A stretch of 64,000 bases of DNA, taken from positions 42,901,085 to 42,965,084 of the forward strand of contig JAPXFY010000031.1 of assembly GCA_030674185.1 (NCBI GenBank). The letters are read 5' to 3'. This DNA comes from Monoplex corrugatus. Taxonomy: Eukaryota; Mollusca; Gastropoda; Littorinimorpha; Ranellidae. The notes beneath the pieces were generated by a model, which searched no databases, was not told the DNA's origin, and saw only the letters and a list, made by a program, of their open reading frames with translations. Position 1 is the first letter of the stretch. The number at the start of each line of letters is the position of its first letter. The translations under genes and the position numbers were made by a program. Positions 1 to 11,700 of this stretch are shown one piece after another.

Positions 1-221
1 AGAGTGTTGTTAGTTAGGGGTTTCAGTAGTAAACAATGTCTTCAGTATGCCGGATAACAACAGACACCGGTGACTACCACTGAAGTGACCTGGCAGCAGT
101 GCTGTTTGACATTTCTGGTTCCTGCGGGTTTGCTGGCACTGAGACTTTGGCTGGAAGACGAGGTGGAATCAGTATTACTAAGGCCGCTCAAAACTTTAGA
201 CAGGAACTAACAGAGAACAAA

Positions 222-267
<46 letters not shown>

Positions 268-310
268 GCACGCACGCACACACACACACTCACCCACACA
301 CGCACACACG

Positions 311-352
<42 letters not shown>
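222..352. repeat. (CA)n microsatellite
   Basis: Almost uninterrupted CA dinucleotides with a few CG and CT variants. Open frames through it are only low-complexity His/Thr or Cys/Val runs and are not genes. Confidence 0.97.
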
Positions 353-354
<2 letters not shown>

Positions 355-379
355 GAAAAAGAAAATAGAAAAACGAAAT

Positions 380-1105
380 GCTGGCAATACAGGAAGCTGG
401 TGGATAGGGTGAGGGCGTGAAAGGGTTAAGTTTTTTGTCTTCCTATCATGGCTGGCAATACAGGAAGCTGGTGGATAGGGCGATGGAGTGATAGGGTTAA
501 GTTTTTGTTTTGCTATCATAGTTGACAATACAGGAAGCTGGTGGGTAGGGTGAGTGATAGGGTTAAGTTTTTGTTTTGCTATCATAGTTGACAATACAGG
601 AAGCTGGTGGGTAGGGTGAGTGATAGGGTTAAGTTTTTGTTTTGCTATCATAGTTGACAATACAGGAAGCTGGTGGGTAGGGTGAGTGATAGGGTTAAGT
701 TTTTGTTTTGCTATCATAGTTGACAATACAGGAAGCTGGTGGGTAGGGTGAGTGAAAGGGTTGTTTTTTGTTTTGCTATCATAGTTGACAATACAGGAAG
801 CTGGTGGGTAGGGTGAGTGATAGGGTTAAGTTTTTGTTTTGCTATCATAGTTGACAATACAGGAAGCTGGTGGGTAGGGTGAGGGAATGAAAGGGTTAAG
901 TTTTTGTTTTGCTATCATGGTTGACAGCACAAGCTGGTGGATAGAGTGAGGGAGTGAAAGGGTTAATTTTTTGTTTTGCTATCATGGCTGACAGCACAGG
1001 AAGCTGGTGGATAGGGTGAGTGAAAGGGTTAAGTTTTTGCTTTGCTATTTTGGCGGAAAACACAGGAAGCTGGTGGATAGGGTGAGGGAGTGAAAGGGTT
1101 AAGAT
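380..1105. repeat. minisatellite, ~62-bp unit, about 11-12 copies
   Basis: Each unit carries AGGAAGCTGGTGG, then a TAGGGTGAG block, then GGGTTAAGTTTTTG and TTTTGCTATCAT. Central copies (about 530-890) are nearly identical and both edges are more diverged. The AGGAAGCTGGTGGATAGGG part also occurs at about 6.2, 18.3 and 30.5 kb, where it is arranged as inverted repeats, so this array looks like an amplified piece of a dispersed foldback element. Confidence 0.93.
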
Positions 1106-1502
1106 GGGCAGCAAACGAACCAACTTTTATGGTGTGCAGCGGAGAGGTGCCCGAGATTGAGCCCACAGCTGGCTGAAATGAGCTTGCCAGCCACAGACAT
1201 GTCTGTGTTGCCAACCCACTGTGTTGGAGAATGACGTAGTGAAGGTCAGGGTGACAGCCTGAATGATAGAAACAGGGACACAACCAGTATTTGTTTTATT
1301 ACAATGTCTCACCAGTAATTACTTATTTTATTACAGTTGTGTTTCTTTTATTACAATTTTGTTGTTTTCATTTCATAACAGTTAATAATATTCACAGTGG
1401 CTGTTTGGAGCTGGATCAGCAAGCAGTGTTAATTAGATGGCTGTCGGTTAACAGGGCAGAGAAAAACAAATGGTTCATGACATAACCATCAAAATAAGCT
1501 CA

Positions 1503-1600
1503 GGTGCGGTTGTGGCCTAGTGGTTTAAACACAAGGGATTCAAACAGTCCCTGGGTTTAATTCTCAGTTGGACATGGATTTTTCTCTCTCTCTCTCCCCC
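1503..1600 (+). mobile_element. tRNA-derived SINE head (probable)
   Basis: An A-box-like TGGCCTAGTGG at 1513-1523 lies about 40 bp before a B-box-like GGGTTTAATTC at 1553-1563. This is the spacing of an RNA polymerase III internal promoter in a tRNA-like SINE head. It is followed by a TC-rich stretch. The body and 3' end are not delimited. It lies just upstream of the intact LINE ORF and could instead be part of that element's 5' flank. Confidence 0.5.
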
Positions 1601-1886
1601 TTGCTGTAATTGCCGGCGGGGACTTCGTGGGCCCTGGCAGCTTCAAGCAAGCCGGACAGGTCGCTGGGGGAGGGGCCAGACTAAGGGGTGCATACAAACA
1701 AGTCCTGGCAGCAGGGGATGGGTGAAAAAGAGGGTAAAGAAGATACACTTTTCATATATGGCTTCTTTTTCAATGTCGTGAGCAGATGATTTCTTCGAAG
1801 GAACAATGGTCAGGATCTCAGCACTGTAAGTGCACTGCGCGGCAAGAAGGCACCCGCAAACTACTTGCTTGTACTTTTGCTAATCA

Positions 1887-4800
1887 TTGCATATGATGAA
1901 CTTACAAAATGGAAAACGTTATAGTTCTGTGTCCTCTGTGTCCCCCAGGGGGGACCTGAACTCAATGGCTACTGGGGAGGGAGAGTCCGTGTCTGTGAAA
2001 GGTAGCTGTGATGACGGTAATGGATTACCCGACGGAGGTTATTGGAAGCGGACATGTAGAAACTCCTCAAAAATGCAAAATCACAAAAAGAAAAAAATGC
2101 AAAAAAAGGATTTGAATATAGGGACATGGAATGTACAGACTATGTTAGAATTAGGAAAGCTCTACCTACTAGTCAAAGAATTAGAAAGGAGCAAGATGAA
2201 CATAACAGGGCTCTGTGAGGTTAGATGGAGTGGGCAGGGACTTTTTACTGTAGGAGAGCATACAGTTGTATATAGTGGAAATGAAAAAGGTGGCTCAAGA
2301 GGAGTAGCAATTGTGCTGGACAAAAAGCATGCTGGAGCTCTGAAAAGCTATAATCCAATTAATGACAGATTTCTCACTGTCAAAATAAATACCAAATATG
2401 CTGTTTTGAACATAGTTCAAGCTTATGCTCCAACATTTACTAGCTCAGAAGAAGAAATAGAAAATTTTTACAATGACCTCCAAACTATCAGAGACAAAAT
2501 TCCCAAAAAGGAAATATGCATTGTGATGGGTGACTTCAACGCTAAAGTTGGAGAGGGGGCTGACACAGAATGTGGAATAGGACCATATGGTTTAGGAGAA
2601 CGAAATGAGAGAGGTGACATGCTGGCTCTGTTTTGTCAGGCAAATGAGATGAACATCACAAATACTTTTTTCCAACAACCACTGCGCAGAAGATACACAT
2701 GGATCTCTCCAGGAGACAGGTGTCGTAATCAGATTGATTATATTATCATTGACAGATCCTGGAAATCAACTGTCCTCAATGCAAAAACAAAGCCTGGAAC
2801 AGACTGCGACACGGATCACATTCTTGTGACAACCAAATTAAGAATGAAAATATTGAAGAAGCCTAAAACCAAAACTACGCCAAAGTTCGACATATCAAAA
2901 TTAGAAAACCCTGAGCTGGCGTTAGAATTCAGTATAGAAACAAGTAATCGTTTCTTAAAGTTACTTGAAGTTTGGGATGAAAATGACTCATATCCTGATG
3001 AAATCTGGACAGACATAAAAAACACACTGACCAAAATCTCTGAAGAAAAACTAGGAAAAGAAGAAAAAAGGAAAAAAGCTAAGCCCTACATAAGTCAGGA
3101 AGTGATAGATCTGGCAGAAAAGAAAAGTCAAGCTCGAAAGCAGGGAGAGCGGGAAAAATACTCAGCACTGAAAAGGGAAATAAAAAGTAAAGTCAGAAGA
3201 GACAAAGCAAATTGGCTGGCACAAGAATGCAGTAAAATCAATGAACACAACGAAAACAGGAAGTCGAGGGAGCTCTTCAAACAAATAAAAAAAGTGAAAA
3301 AAACAAATTTCAAAGCAACAAACCAATGCATCAACAACAAGGATGGTCACACTCTGACTGAACCAGATGATGTCTTGGATAGGTGGAACGAATATGGCAC
3401 ATCACTTTTTGGCAAGCCTGACAGCCATGAAAATAATTTAGAGCCAAATTTGGAATTGATCCCTGGAGATACGGAACCTGAACCTCTGCTCAGCGAAGTT
3501 GAATCTGCCATTAAAGATCTAAAATGCAGAAAGTCTCCTGGTCTTGACAATATTCCTGGAGAGTTGTTGAAACACTCAGGTGATGGTGGACTCAAAGTAA
3601 TGCATCACTTATGCTGCAAGATATGGAAGACTTGTCAGTGGCCTACAGACTGGAAGCTCCAAGAATTTGTCATGTTACATAAGAGTGGAAATGTCAAAGA
3701 CTGCAACAATTATAGAACAATTGCACTGATCAGTCATGCCAGTAAAATACTGCTGATAATAATTTTAAACAGGTTAAAGCCAAAAGTAGAGGAAGAGCTA
3801 TCCGACTGTCAGGCAGGCTATAGGAAAAACAGGGGAACAATAGATATGCTGTTTGTACTCCAGATATTGATAGAAAAGATTAGAAACACAGACCAAGAGA
3901 TGTTCATCGTTTTCATTGACTACAGCAAAGCATTTGATAGCGTGATTCACCAAAGTCTTTTCCACTTCATGATCAAAATGGGTTTTCCAAGACATCTGGT
4001 TTCCCTCATAGCTTCATTATATAATGATCAAAAAGCAACAATCAGATGGAATAATCAAAACTGCAAATTTTTTAACATCACTAAAGGGGTAAGGCAAGGT
4101 TGCATCCTGTCTCCACATCTCTTCAGCATATACACTGAACATATCATGAGAGAAGCAGACATAGAAGACATGGGAGTAAATATTGGTGGTAGAAACCTGT
4201 CAAATTTACGCTACGCAGATGACACAGGGTTACTGGCAGACAACATTACAGACTCTAGGAGGATCCTGTACAGGGTAGACCGGGTTGGAAAGGCAGCTGG
4301 GCTGGACTTAAATTCAAAGAAGACAAAGGTTATGCATGTTGCAGGCAAATATAACACTAGACAGGACCAGATCATGCTAAACCAAGTCCCTCTAGAAAAT
4401 GTCAAGGACTTTAGATATTTAGGTTCAGTCAAGACACACGATGGAACATGCTCAAAAGACATAAAGATGAGAATTGGAATGGCCAAGAACAGTATGGTTC
4501 AATTGAACAATATTTGGAAAGACCACAGCATAACAGCAGACCTTAAGATAAAACTCTTAAAATGTCTTGTCTGGCCAGTGATGTTATACGGCTGCGAGGC
4601 ATGGACAATGAAGAAAGAGGATGAAAGACGAGTGGAAGCAGCAGAGCTGTGGTTTTACCGAAGACTGCTGAGGGTCAAATGGACGGATAGGCGCTCAAAT
4701 GAAAGCATACTGAATGAGTTGGGTACTACACGCAAGCTTCTAGTACTCATACAACGGAGGAAACTGAAATATGTTGGACACGCAATCCGTAATGAGAGAA

Positions 4801-5012
4801 CAGACTTGATGTCCACTGTCCTCCAAGGTAAAGTGGAAGGAAAGAGAAACAGAGGACGGCCACCTGCATCACTTGCTAGAAACATCACAAACATCAGTGG
4901 CAAGAAACTCCAGGAGGTGGTCAGACTTAGCCAAGATCGAGAGTGCTGGAGGCAACTTGTGAGGACATCATGTGCAGCGGCCAACACTGATCCCGGTGAC
5001 GCCGACAGGTGA
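1887..5012 (+). CDS. LINE endonuclease-reverse transcriptase, RTE-like, intact ORF
   Basis: One uninterrupted 1041-residue ORF. An apurinic/apyrimidinic-type endonuclease starts at GTWN (residues 79-82), followed by CEVRW, a GDFNAKVG block, NQIDYI and a DTDH catalytic block near residues 309-312. A reverse transcriptase follows: FIDYSKAFD (about 676-684), VRQGC, and the catalytic YADD (776-779). After it come FRYLGS, YGCEAW and a basic C-terminal tail ending in a DRECWRQLV block, as in RTE-clade LINEs. No gag-like ORF1 is seen; the first ~65 residues have no recognised domain. The lack of stops over 3.1 kb implies a recent copy, since fragments of related elements elsewhere in the window are broken. 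Clade assignment is by motif style only; an RTE relative such as BovB-like is most likely. The start is the first ATG of the open frame. Confidence 0.9.
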   Translation: MHMMNLQNGKRYSSVSSVSPRGDLNSMATGEGESVSVKGSCDDGNGLPDGGYWKRTCRNSSKMQNHKKKKMQKKDLNIGTWNVQTMLELGKLYLLVKELERSKMNITGLCEVRWSGQGLFTVGEHTVVYSGNEKGGSRGVAIVLDKKHAGALKSYNPINDRFLTVKINTKYAVLNIVQAYAPTFTSSEEEIENFYNDLQTIRDKIPKKEICIVMGDFNAKVGEGADTECGIGPYGLGERNERGDMLALFCQANEMNITNTFFQQPLRRRYTWISPGDRCRNQIDYIIIDRSWKSTVLNAKTKPGTDCDTDHILVTTKLRMKILKKPKTKTTPKFDISKLENPELALEFSIETSNRFLKLLEVWDENDSYPDEIWTDIKNTLTKISEEKLGKEEKRKKAKPYISQEVIDLAEKKSQARKQGEREKYSALKREIKSKVRRDKANWLAQECSKINEHNENRKSRELFKQIKKVKKTNFKATNQCINNKDGHTLTEPDDVLDRWNEYGTSLFGKPDSHENNLEPNLELIPGDTEPEPLLSEVESAIKDLKCRKSPGLDNIPGELLKHSGDGGLKVMHHLCCKIWKTCQWPTDWKLQEFVMLHKSGNVKDCNNYRTIALISHASKILLIIILNRLKPKVEEELSDCQAGYRKNRGTIDMLFVLQILIEKIRNTDQEMFIVFIDYSKAFDSVIHQSLFHFMIKMGFPRHLVSLIASLYNDQKATIRWNNQNCKFFNITKGVRQGCILSPHLFSIYTEHIMREADIEDMGVNIGGRNLSNLRYADDTGLLADNITDSRRILYRVDRVGKAAGLDLNSKKTKVMHVAGKYNTRQDQIMLNQVPLENVKDFRYLGSVKTHDGTCSKDIKMRIGMAKNSMVQLNNIWKDHSITADLKIKLLKCLVWPVMLYGCEAWTMKKEDERRVEAAELWFYRRLLRVKWTDRRSNESILNELGTTRKLLVLIQRRKLKYVGHAIRNERTDLMSTVLQGKVEGKRNRGRPPASLARNITNISGKKLQEVVRLSQDRECWRQLVRTSCAAANTDPGDADR

Positions 5013-5206
5013 GACAGGTGAGAATAGTCTTTCAGAGTGGATGATACATTTTGATCACGTATGCATGTGCACTCAGTGCATAGCATCAAAAACTGAGTTG
5101 CTTCTGGTGAAATTCTGAAGGAAAAATATCCTGTCAAAGATAAACTTGAATACACGTATACAGAAAAAAAAAAGTGACGCTGCACTGTGGCGACAAGTTT
5201 GCCCAG

Positions 5207-5231
5207 GTAAAAAAAAAAAAAAAAAAAAAAA
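5207..5231 (+). repeat. poly(A) tract downstream of the LINE ORF
   Basis: A run of about 24 A residues lies 195 bp after the LINE stop codon. It may be the 3' tail of this insertion or of a smaller separate retroposon. No clear target-site duplication was found. Confidence 0.5.
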
Positions 5232-5598
5232 GCCCTCAAATTTCACATGGTAAATCTGGTGTGACAACAACAGCAACAACAACAATCAAGATGCAAACAT
5301 TATATGAATAGCAAGTATACAGGACCACAGATAAAAAGACATGAACTCACGGACTTACTACGTAAAAATAAATGAAATATAAGCATGATTTGGCCATAAA
5401 TATTATTGTCATTCGTACGCGCACGCGCGTGTGTGTGTTGGAGAGAGAAGGACAACAAGAACACTCCTTATATGTTTTTTTCCACGTCCATTCCGCGCCC
5501 ACGGAGGGTCGACACTAAAGGACAGTGTCTATCCCCTACACCCACTAAAGGTAACTCCTACAGTTTTAAAAAGTTCGCGAAGAGTTCAGCGGCGTCAG

Positions 5599-5670
5599 AT
5601 GCAAGAGGTCATCCACGCTTATTATCACAGCGGAAGCTGAATGAAAGCGGCAGCAAGGTAAATGCTGTGA
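5599..5670 (+). promoter_or_regulatory. three abutting upstream ORFs before the acetyltransferase start
   Basis: 5599-5640 encodes 13 codons and TGA. 5641-5661 (ATG AAA GCG GCA GCA AGG TAA) begins on the very next base. 5662-5670 (ATG CTG TGA) begins directly after that. All three are in one frame, and CAAT then leads to the acetyltransferase ATG at 5675 in another frame. If the transcript includes this stretch, the uORFs would reduce and regulate initiation at the main ATG. The transcription start is unknown, so their presence in mRNA is an inference. Confidence 0.5.
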
Positions 5671-5674
5671 CAAT

Positions 5675-5740
5675 ATGGCCGATTACCGCATTCGGAGAGC
5701 AGAGGAGAAAGACTGCGAGCAGTTACTGAAATTGATTGTG
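5675..5740 (+). CDS. SAT1/SAT2-like: acetyltransferase exon 1 (start codon)
   Basis: 66 nt, 22 codons, ending in phase 0 before a strong donor GTAAGT at 5741. It encodes the first beta strand and helix of the GNAT fold (start MADYRIRRA). Confidence 0.92.
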
Positions 5741-8700
5741 GTAAGTATATCAAGCGTACAAAATGGCAGTCGCTCAGTCAACTTAGAAGCCGTTCGGTAT
5801 ACGTAGATCTAGATCTATCGATCTGTTTATGTTCCAACGCCAGTCGTGGTAAAGCCACTGAGTTTAAAACACTTGTCTTGTATTACGCTCGTATATAGGT
5901 CAGTCAGTAAAGCCTGCACGGTGTGTGCATTAGGGCAAAGTCCACGTGCTGGTGAAAGCACAGTTAAGTAGTCCGTTCTGTGGAGTTTAATTATTCATTG
6001 AAGCCCTACCATTCTCAGAGTATGTGAGGACTACCCATGAGGATGTTGCTAAAAGAACCTTTAAAACATTGTGACTGTGACGGTCACTGTCAAAGTGAGT
6101 TCCCTCACCTTTGAACCACTACCTCCTCTGTGCTCACAATCTATTGTACATTCAACTTTAACCCTTTGAATCCCGCACCCTATCCACCAACTGCAAAAGC
6201 TTAAATCTGACTCACTCACCCTACAGGAAGCTGGTGGATAGGGTGAAGGAGTTAAAGGATTAAGTTTTTGCATTGTTAACATGGTTGATAATGCAGGATG
6301 TGGGGTGCAGGAGTCAAAGGTTAACAAATTTTTGGGTGGCATATTTGCGTGGTTGGTCAAAGCGACATGCATTTAATGCAGGGGTCCCGAGTTCGATGCT
6401 GCTGCTGGTCATAAGTGTTTTGGGTTCTGTCTACTCTGGGACAGGTCAGTTTTACTATCGTATCAGGTTGGCTGGCTCTGTTGATTGAGCCATGGATTCC
6501 AGATCTGATGTCTTGAGTTCAGGCCAAGCTTGCAACATGAAAACTGGCCCATTGGCTGGCCATTCTTATAGCCCCTATTGTCTGGCCATTCTTACAGCCC
6601 CCACTGGCTGGCCATTGTTATAGCCCCCACTGACTGGCCATTACAGCCCCCATTGGCTGGCCATTCTTACAGCCCCCATTGGCTGGCCATTCTTACAGCC
6701 CCCATTGGCTGGCCATTCTTACAGCCCCCATTGGCTGGCCATTCTTACAGCCCCCACTGGCTGGCCATTGTTATAGCCCCCATTGGCTGGCCATTACAGC
6801 CCCCATTGGCTGGCCATTCTTACAGCCCCCATTGGCTGGCCATTCTTACAGCCCCCATTGGCTGGCCATTCTTATAGCCCCCACTGGCTGGCCATTCTTA
6901 TAGCCCCCATTGGCTGGCCATTCTTATAGCCCCCATTGGCTGGCCATTCTTATAGCCCCCACTGACTGGCCATTCTTATAGCCCCCACTGACTGGCCATT
7001 CTTACAGCCCCCATTGGCTGGCCATTCTTATAGCCCCCATTGGCTGGCCATTCTTATAGCCCCCACTGACTGGCCATTCTTACAGCCCCCATTGGCTGGC
7101 CATTCTTACAGCCCCCACTGACTGGCCATTCTTACAGCCCCCACTGACTGGCCATTCTTATAGCCCCCATTGGCTGGCCATTCTTATAGCCCCCATTGGC
7201 TGGCCATTCTTATAGCCCCCATTGGCTGGCCATTCTTATAGCCCCCACTGACTGGCCATTCTTATAGCCCCCACTGGCTGGCCATTCTTATAGCCCCCAC
7301 TGGCTGGCCATTCTTATAGCCCCCACTGACTGGCCATTCTTATAGCCCCCACTGACTGGCCATTCTTAGCCCCACTGACTGGCCATTCTTACAGCCCCCA
7401 CTGACTGGCCATTCTTACAGCCCCCATTGGCTGGCCATTCTTACAGCCCCCACTGACTGGCCATTCTATAGCCCCCACTGCTGGCCATTCTTAAGCCCCC
7501 ACTGACTGGCCATTCTTACAGCCCCCACTGGCTGGCCATTCTTAAGCCCCCCACTGACTGGCCATTCTTATAGCCCCCACTGACTGGCCATTCTTACAGC
7601 CCCCACTGGACTGGCCATTCTTATAGCCCCCACTGGCTGGCCATTCTTACAGCCCCCACTGACTGGCCATTCTTATAGCCCCCACTGACTGGCCATTTTA
7701 TAGCCCCCACTGACTGGCCATTCTTACAGCCCCCACTGACTGGCCATTCTTACAGCCCCCACTGGCTGGCCATTCTTACAGCCCCCACTGACTGGCCATT
7801 CTTACAGCCCCCACTGACGGCCATTCTTACAGCCCCCACTGACTGGCCATTCTTATAGCCCCCACTGCTGGCCATTTTAAGCCCCCACTGACTGGCCATT
7901 CTTATAGCCCCCACTGCTGGCCATTCTTATAGCCCCCACTGACTGGCCATTCTTACAGCCCCCACTGACTGGCCATTCTTACAGCCCCCACTGCGGCCAT
8001 TCTTACAGCCCCCATGACTGGCCATTCTTATAGCCCCACTGACTGGCCATTCTATAGCCCCCACTGGCTGGCCATTCTTACAGCCCCCACTGCTGGCCAT
8101 TCTTATAGCCCCCATGACTGGCCATTCTTAAGCCCCCACTGACTGGCCATTCTTAAGCCCCCACTGCTGCCATTCTTATAGCCCCCACTGCTGGCCATTC
8201 TTAAGCCCCCACTGACTGGCCATTCTTAAGCCCCCATTGCTGCCATCTTCCCACTGTGCATCTCGCCATGTCCTCTAGCCATGTGGCCATTCTAGCCCAT
8301 GGCCATTTATAGCCCCACGATGCCATTTTGCCCCTGATGCCATTAGCCCCATGGCTTTAGCCCCACTGTGCCATTCTTAAGCCCACTGATGCCATCTTAA
8401 GCCCCCAGATGGCCATTCTTGCCACTGACTGGCTTTAGCCCCCATGCTGGCTTAGCCCGTGGCATTCTTAGCCCTGATGGCTCTTATGCCCACTGCTGGC
8501 ATTCTTAGCCCACTGACTGCTTTAACCCCACGCTGGCCTTTCCCCCTGTGCCATTACAGCCCAGCTGCCTTTAAGCCCCCATGTGGCATTCTTTGACTGG
8601 CCATCTTCAGCCCTGTGCCATTCTTAAGCCCCCACTGTCATTTATAGCCCACTGTGCCTTCTGCCATGGCGCATCTTTAGCCACTGGGCCATTTAGCCCA

Positions 8701-11700
8701 TGTGGCCATTCAGCCCACTGCGCCTTACCCCAGCGCCATTAGCCCATGTGCCTCTTATAGCCCACTGCTGGCCTTTAAGCCCAGGCTGGCCATTTTAAGC
8801 CCACTGCTGGCCATTCTTAAGCCCACTGCTGGCCATTCTTATAGCCCCCATGGCTGGCCATTTTATGCCCACTGATGGCCATTTTAGCCCACTGCTGCCA
8901 TTTTAAGCCCCATGCGGCCATTCTAAGCCCACTGTGGCATTTAGCCCCACTGATGGCCTTCTTAAGCCCCCATGCTGGCCATTCTTAACCCCCATGCTGG
9001 CCTTTAAGCCCCCACTGAGGCCATTCTTAAGCCCATGATGCCATTCTTATAGCCCCACTGCTGCATTCTTAGCCCACTGCTGGCCATTCTTAAGCCCCAT
9101 GCTGGCCATTCTAAGCCCCACTGCTGGCCATTTTATAGCCCCACTGTGGCCATTCTTATAGCCCCACTGACTGGCCATTCTTAAGCCCCCACTGGCTGCC
9201 ATTCTTAAGCCCCCATGCTGGCCATTCTTAAGCCCCACTGACTGGCCTTCTAAGCCCACTGATGGCCATTTTAGCCCACTGGCTGGCCATTCTTAAGCCC
9301 CACTGTGGCCATTCTTACAGCCCCATGCTGGCCATTCTTAAGCCCCCACGGCTGGCCATTCTTATAGCCCCCACTGCTGCCATTCTATAGCCCCACTGCT
9401 GGCCATTCTTAAGCCCCACTGGCTGGCCATTCTTAAGCCCCATGGCTGGCCATTCTTATAGCCCACTGCTGGCCATTCTTAAGCCCCATGCTGGCATTCT
9501 AAGCCCCACTGCTGGCCATTCTTAAGCCCCACTGCTGGCATTCTTATAGCCCCACTGGTGGCCATTCTTAAGCCCCCACTGCTGGCATTCTAAGCCCCAC
9601 TGCTGGCCATTCTTAAGCCCCACTGCTGGCCATTCTTAAGCCCCACTGACTGGCCATTCTTACAGCCCCACTGACTGGCCATTCTTACAGCCCCCACTGA
9701 CTGGCCATTCTTACAGCCCCACTGGACTGGCCATTCTTATAGCCCCCATGGCTGGCCATTCTTATAGCCCCACTGCTGGCCATTCTTCACCCCCACTGAC
9801 TGGCCATTCTTATAGCCCCCACGTGACTGGCCATTCTTAAGCCCCCACTGACTGGCCATTCTTATAGCCCCCACTGCTGGCCATTCTTATAGCCCCCACT
9901 GACTGGCCATTCTTATAGCCCCCACTGACTGGCCATTCTATAGCCCCCACTGACTGGCCATTCTTATAGCCCCCACTGGCTGGCCATTCTTATAGCCCCA
10001 TGTGCATTTAAGCCCCCACTGGCTGGCCATTCTTATAGCCCCCACTGGCTGGCCATTCTTATAGCCCCCACTGACTGGCCATTCTTATAGCCCCCACTGA
10101 CTGGCCATTCTTATCAGCCCCCACTGACTGGCCATTCTTACAGCCCCCACTGACTGGCCATTCTTACAGCCCCCACTGACTGGCCATTCTTACAGCCCCC
10201 ACTGACTGGCCATTCTTATAGCCCCCACTGACTGGCCATTCTTACAGCCCCCACTGACTGGCCATTCTTACAGCCCCCACTGGCTGGCCATTCTTACAGC
10301 CCCCACTGGCTGGCCATTCTTACAGCCCCCACTGGCTGGCCATTCTTATAGCCCCCACTGACTGGCCATTCTTATAGCCCCCATGACTGGCCATTCTTAC
10401 AGCCCCCACTGACTGGCCATTCTTATAGCCCCCACTGGCTGGCCATTCTTATAGCCCCCATGGCTGGCCATTCTTATAGCCCCCACTGACTGGCCATTCT
10501 TACAGCCCCCACTGACTGGCCATTCTTACAGCCCCCACTGACTGGCCATTCTTACAGCCCCCACTGACTGGCCATTCTTATAGCCCCCACTGACTGGCCA
10601 TTCTTATAGCCCCCACTTGGACTGGCCATTCTTATAGCCCCCACTGGCTGGCCATTCTTATAGCCCCCACTGGACTGGCCATTCTTACAGCCCCCACTGA
10701 CTGGCCATTCTTATAGCCCCCATGGCTGGCCATTCTTATAGCCCCCATGCTGGCCATTCTTATAGCCCCCATTGGCTGGCCATTCTTATAGCCCCCACTG
10801 ACTGGCCATTCTTATAGCCCCCACTGACTGGCCATTCTTATAGCCCCCACTGACTGGCCATTTTTAAAGCCCCCACTGACTGGCCATTCTTACAGCCCCC
10901 ATGGCTGGCCATTCTTACAGCCCCCACTGACTGGCCATTCTTAAGCCCCCACTGACTGGCCATTCTTATAGCCCCCACTGACTGGCCATTCTTACAGCCC
11001 CCACTGACTGGGCCATTCTTATAGCCCCCACTGACTGGCCATTCTTATAGCCCCACTGATGGCATTTTATAGCCCCACTGATGGCCATTCTTATAGCCCC
11101 ACTGACTGGCCATTCTTACAGCCCCCACTGACTGGCCATTCTTACCCCCATGACTGGCCATTCTTATAGCCCCCACTGACTGGCCATTCTTACAGCCCCC
11201 ATGGCTGGCCATTCTTAAGCCCCACTGACTGCCATTCTTATAGCCCCCACTGACTGGCCATTCTTACTAGCCCCCACTGACTGGCCATTCTTACAGCCCC
11301 CACTGACTGGCCATTCTTACAGCCCCCATTGGCTGGCCATTCTTACAGCCCCATTGACTGGCTCATTCTTATTGCCCCCCATTGCTGGCAATTCTTTAGA
11401 CCCATTGGCTGGCATTCTTACAGCCCCCACTGACTGGCCTATTTTAGCCCATTGGCTGGCCATTTTACAGCCCCCATTGACGGCCATTCTATAGCCCCAC
11501 ATGACTTGTCCATTCTTACAGCCCAACTGACTGCCATTCTTATAAGCCCACTGATGGCCATTCTTATAGCCCCAGTTGGCTGCCAAAATTTTTTACAGCC
11601 CCACTGACTGGCCATTCTTATAGCCCACATGACTGGCCATTCTTCAGCCCCACTGATTTGCCATTCTTACAGCCCACTGATGGCCATTCTTACAGCCCCA

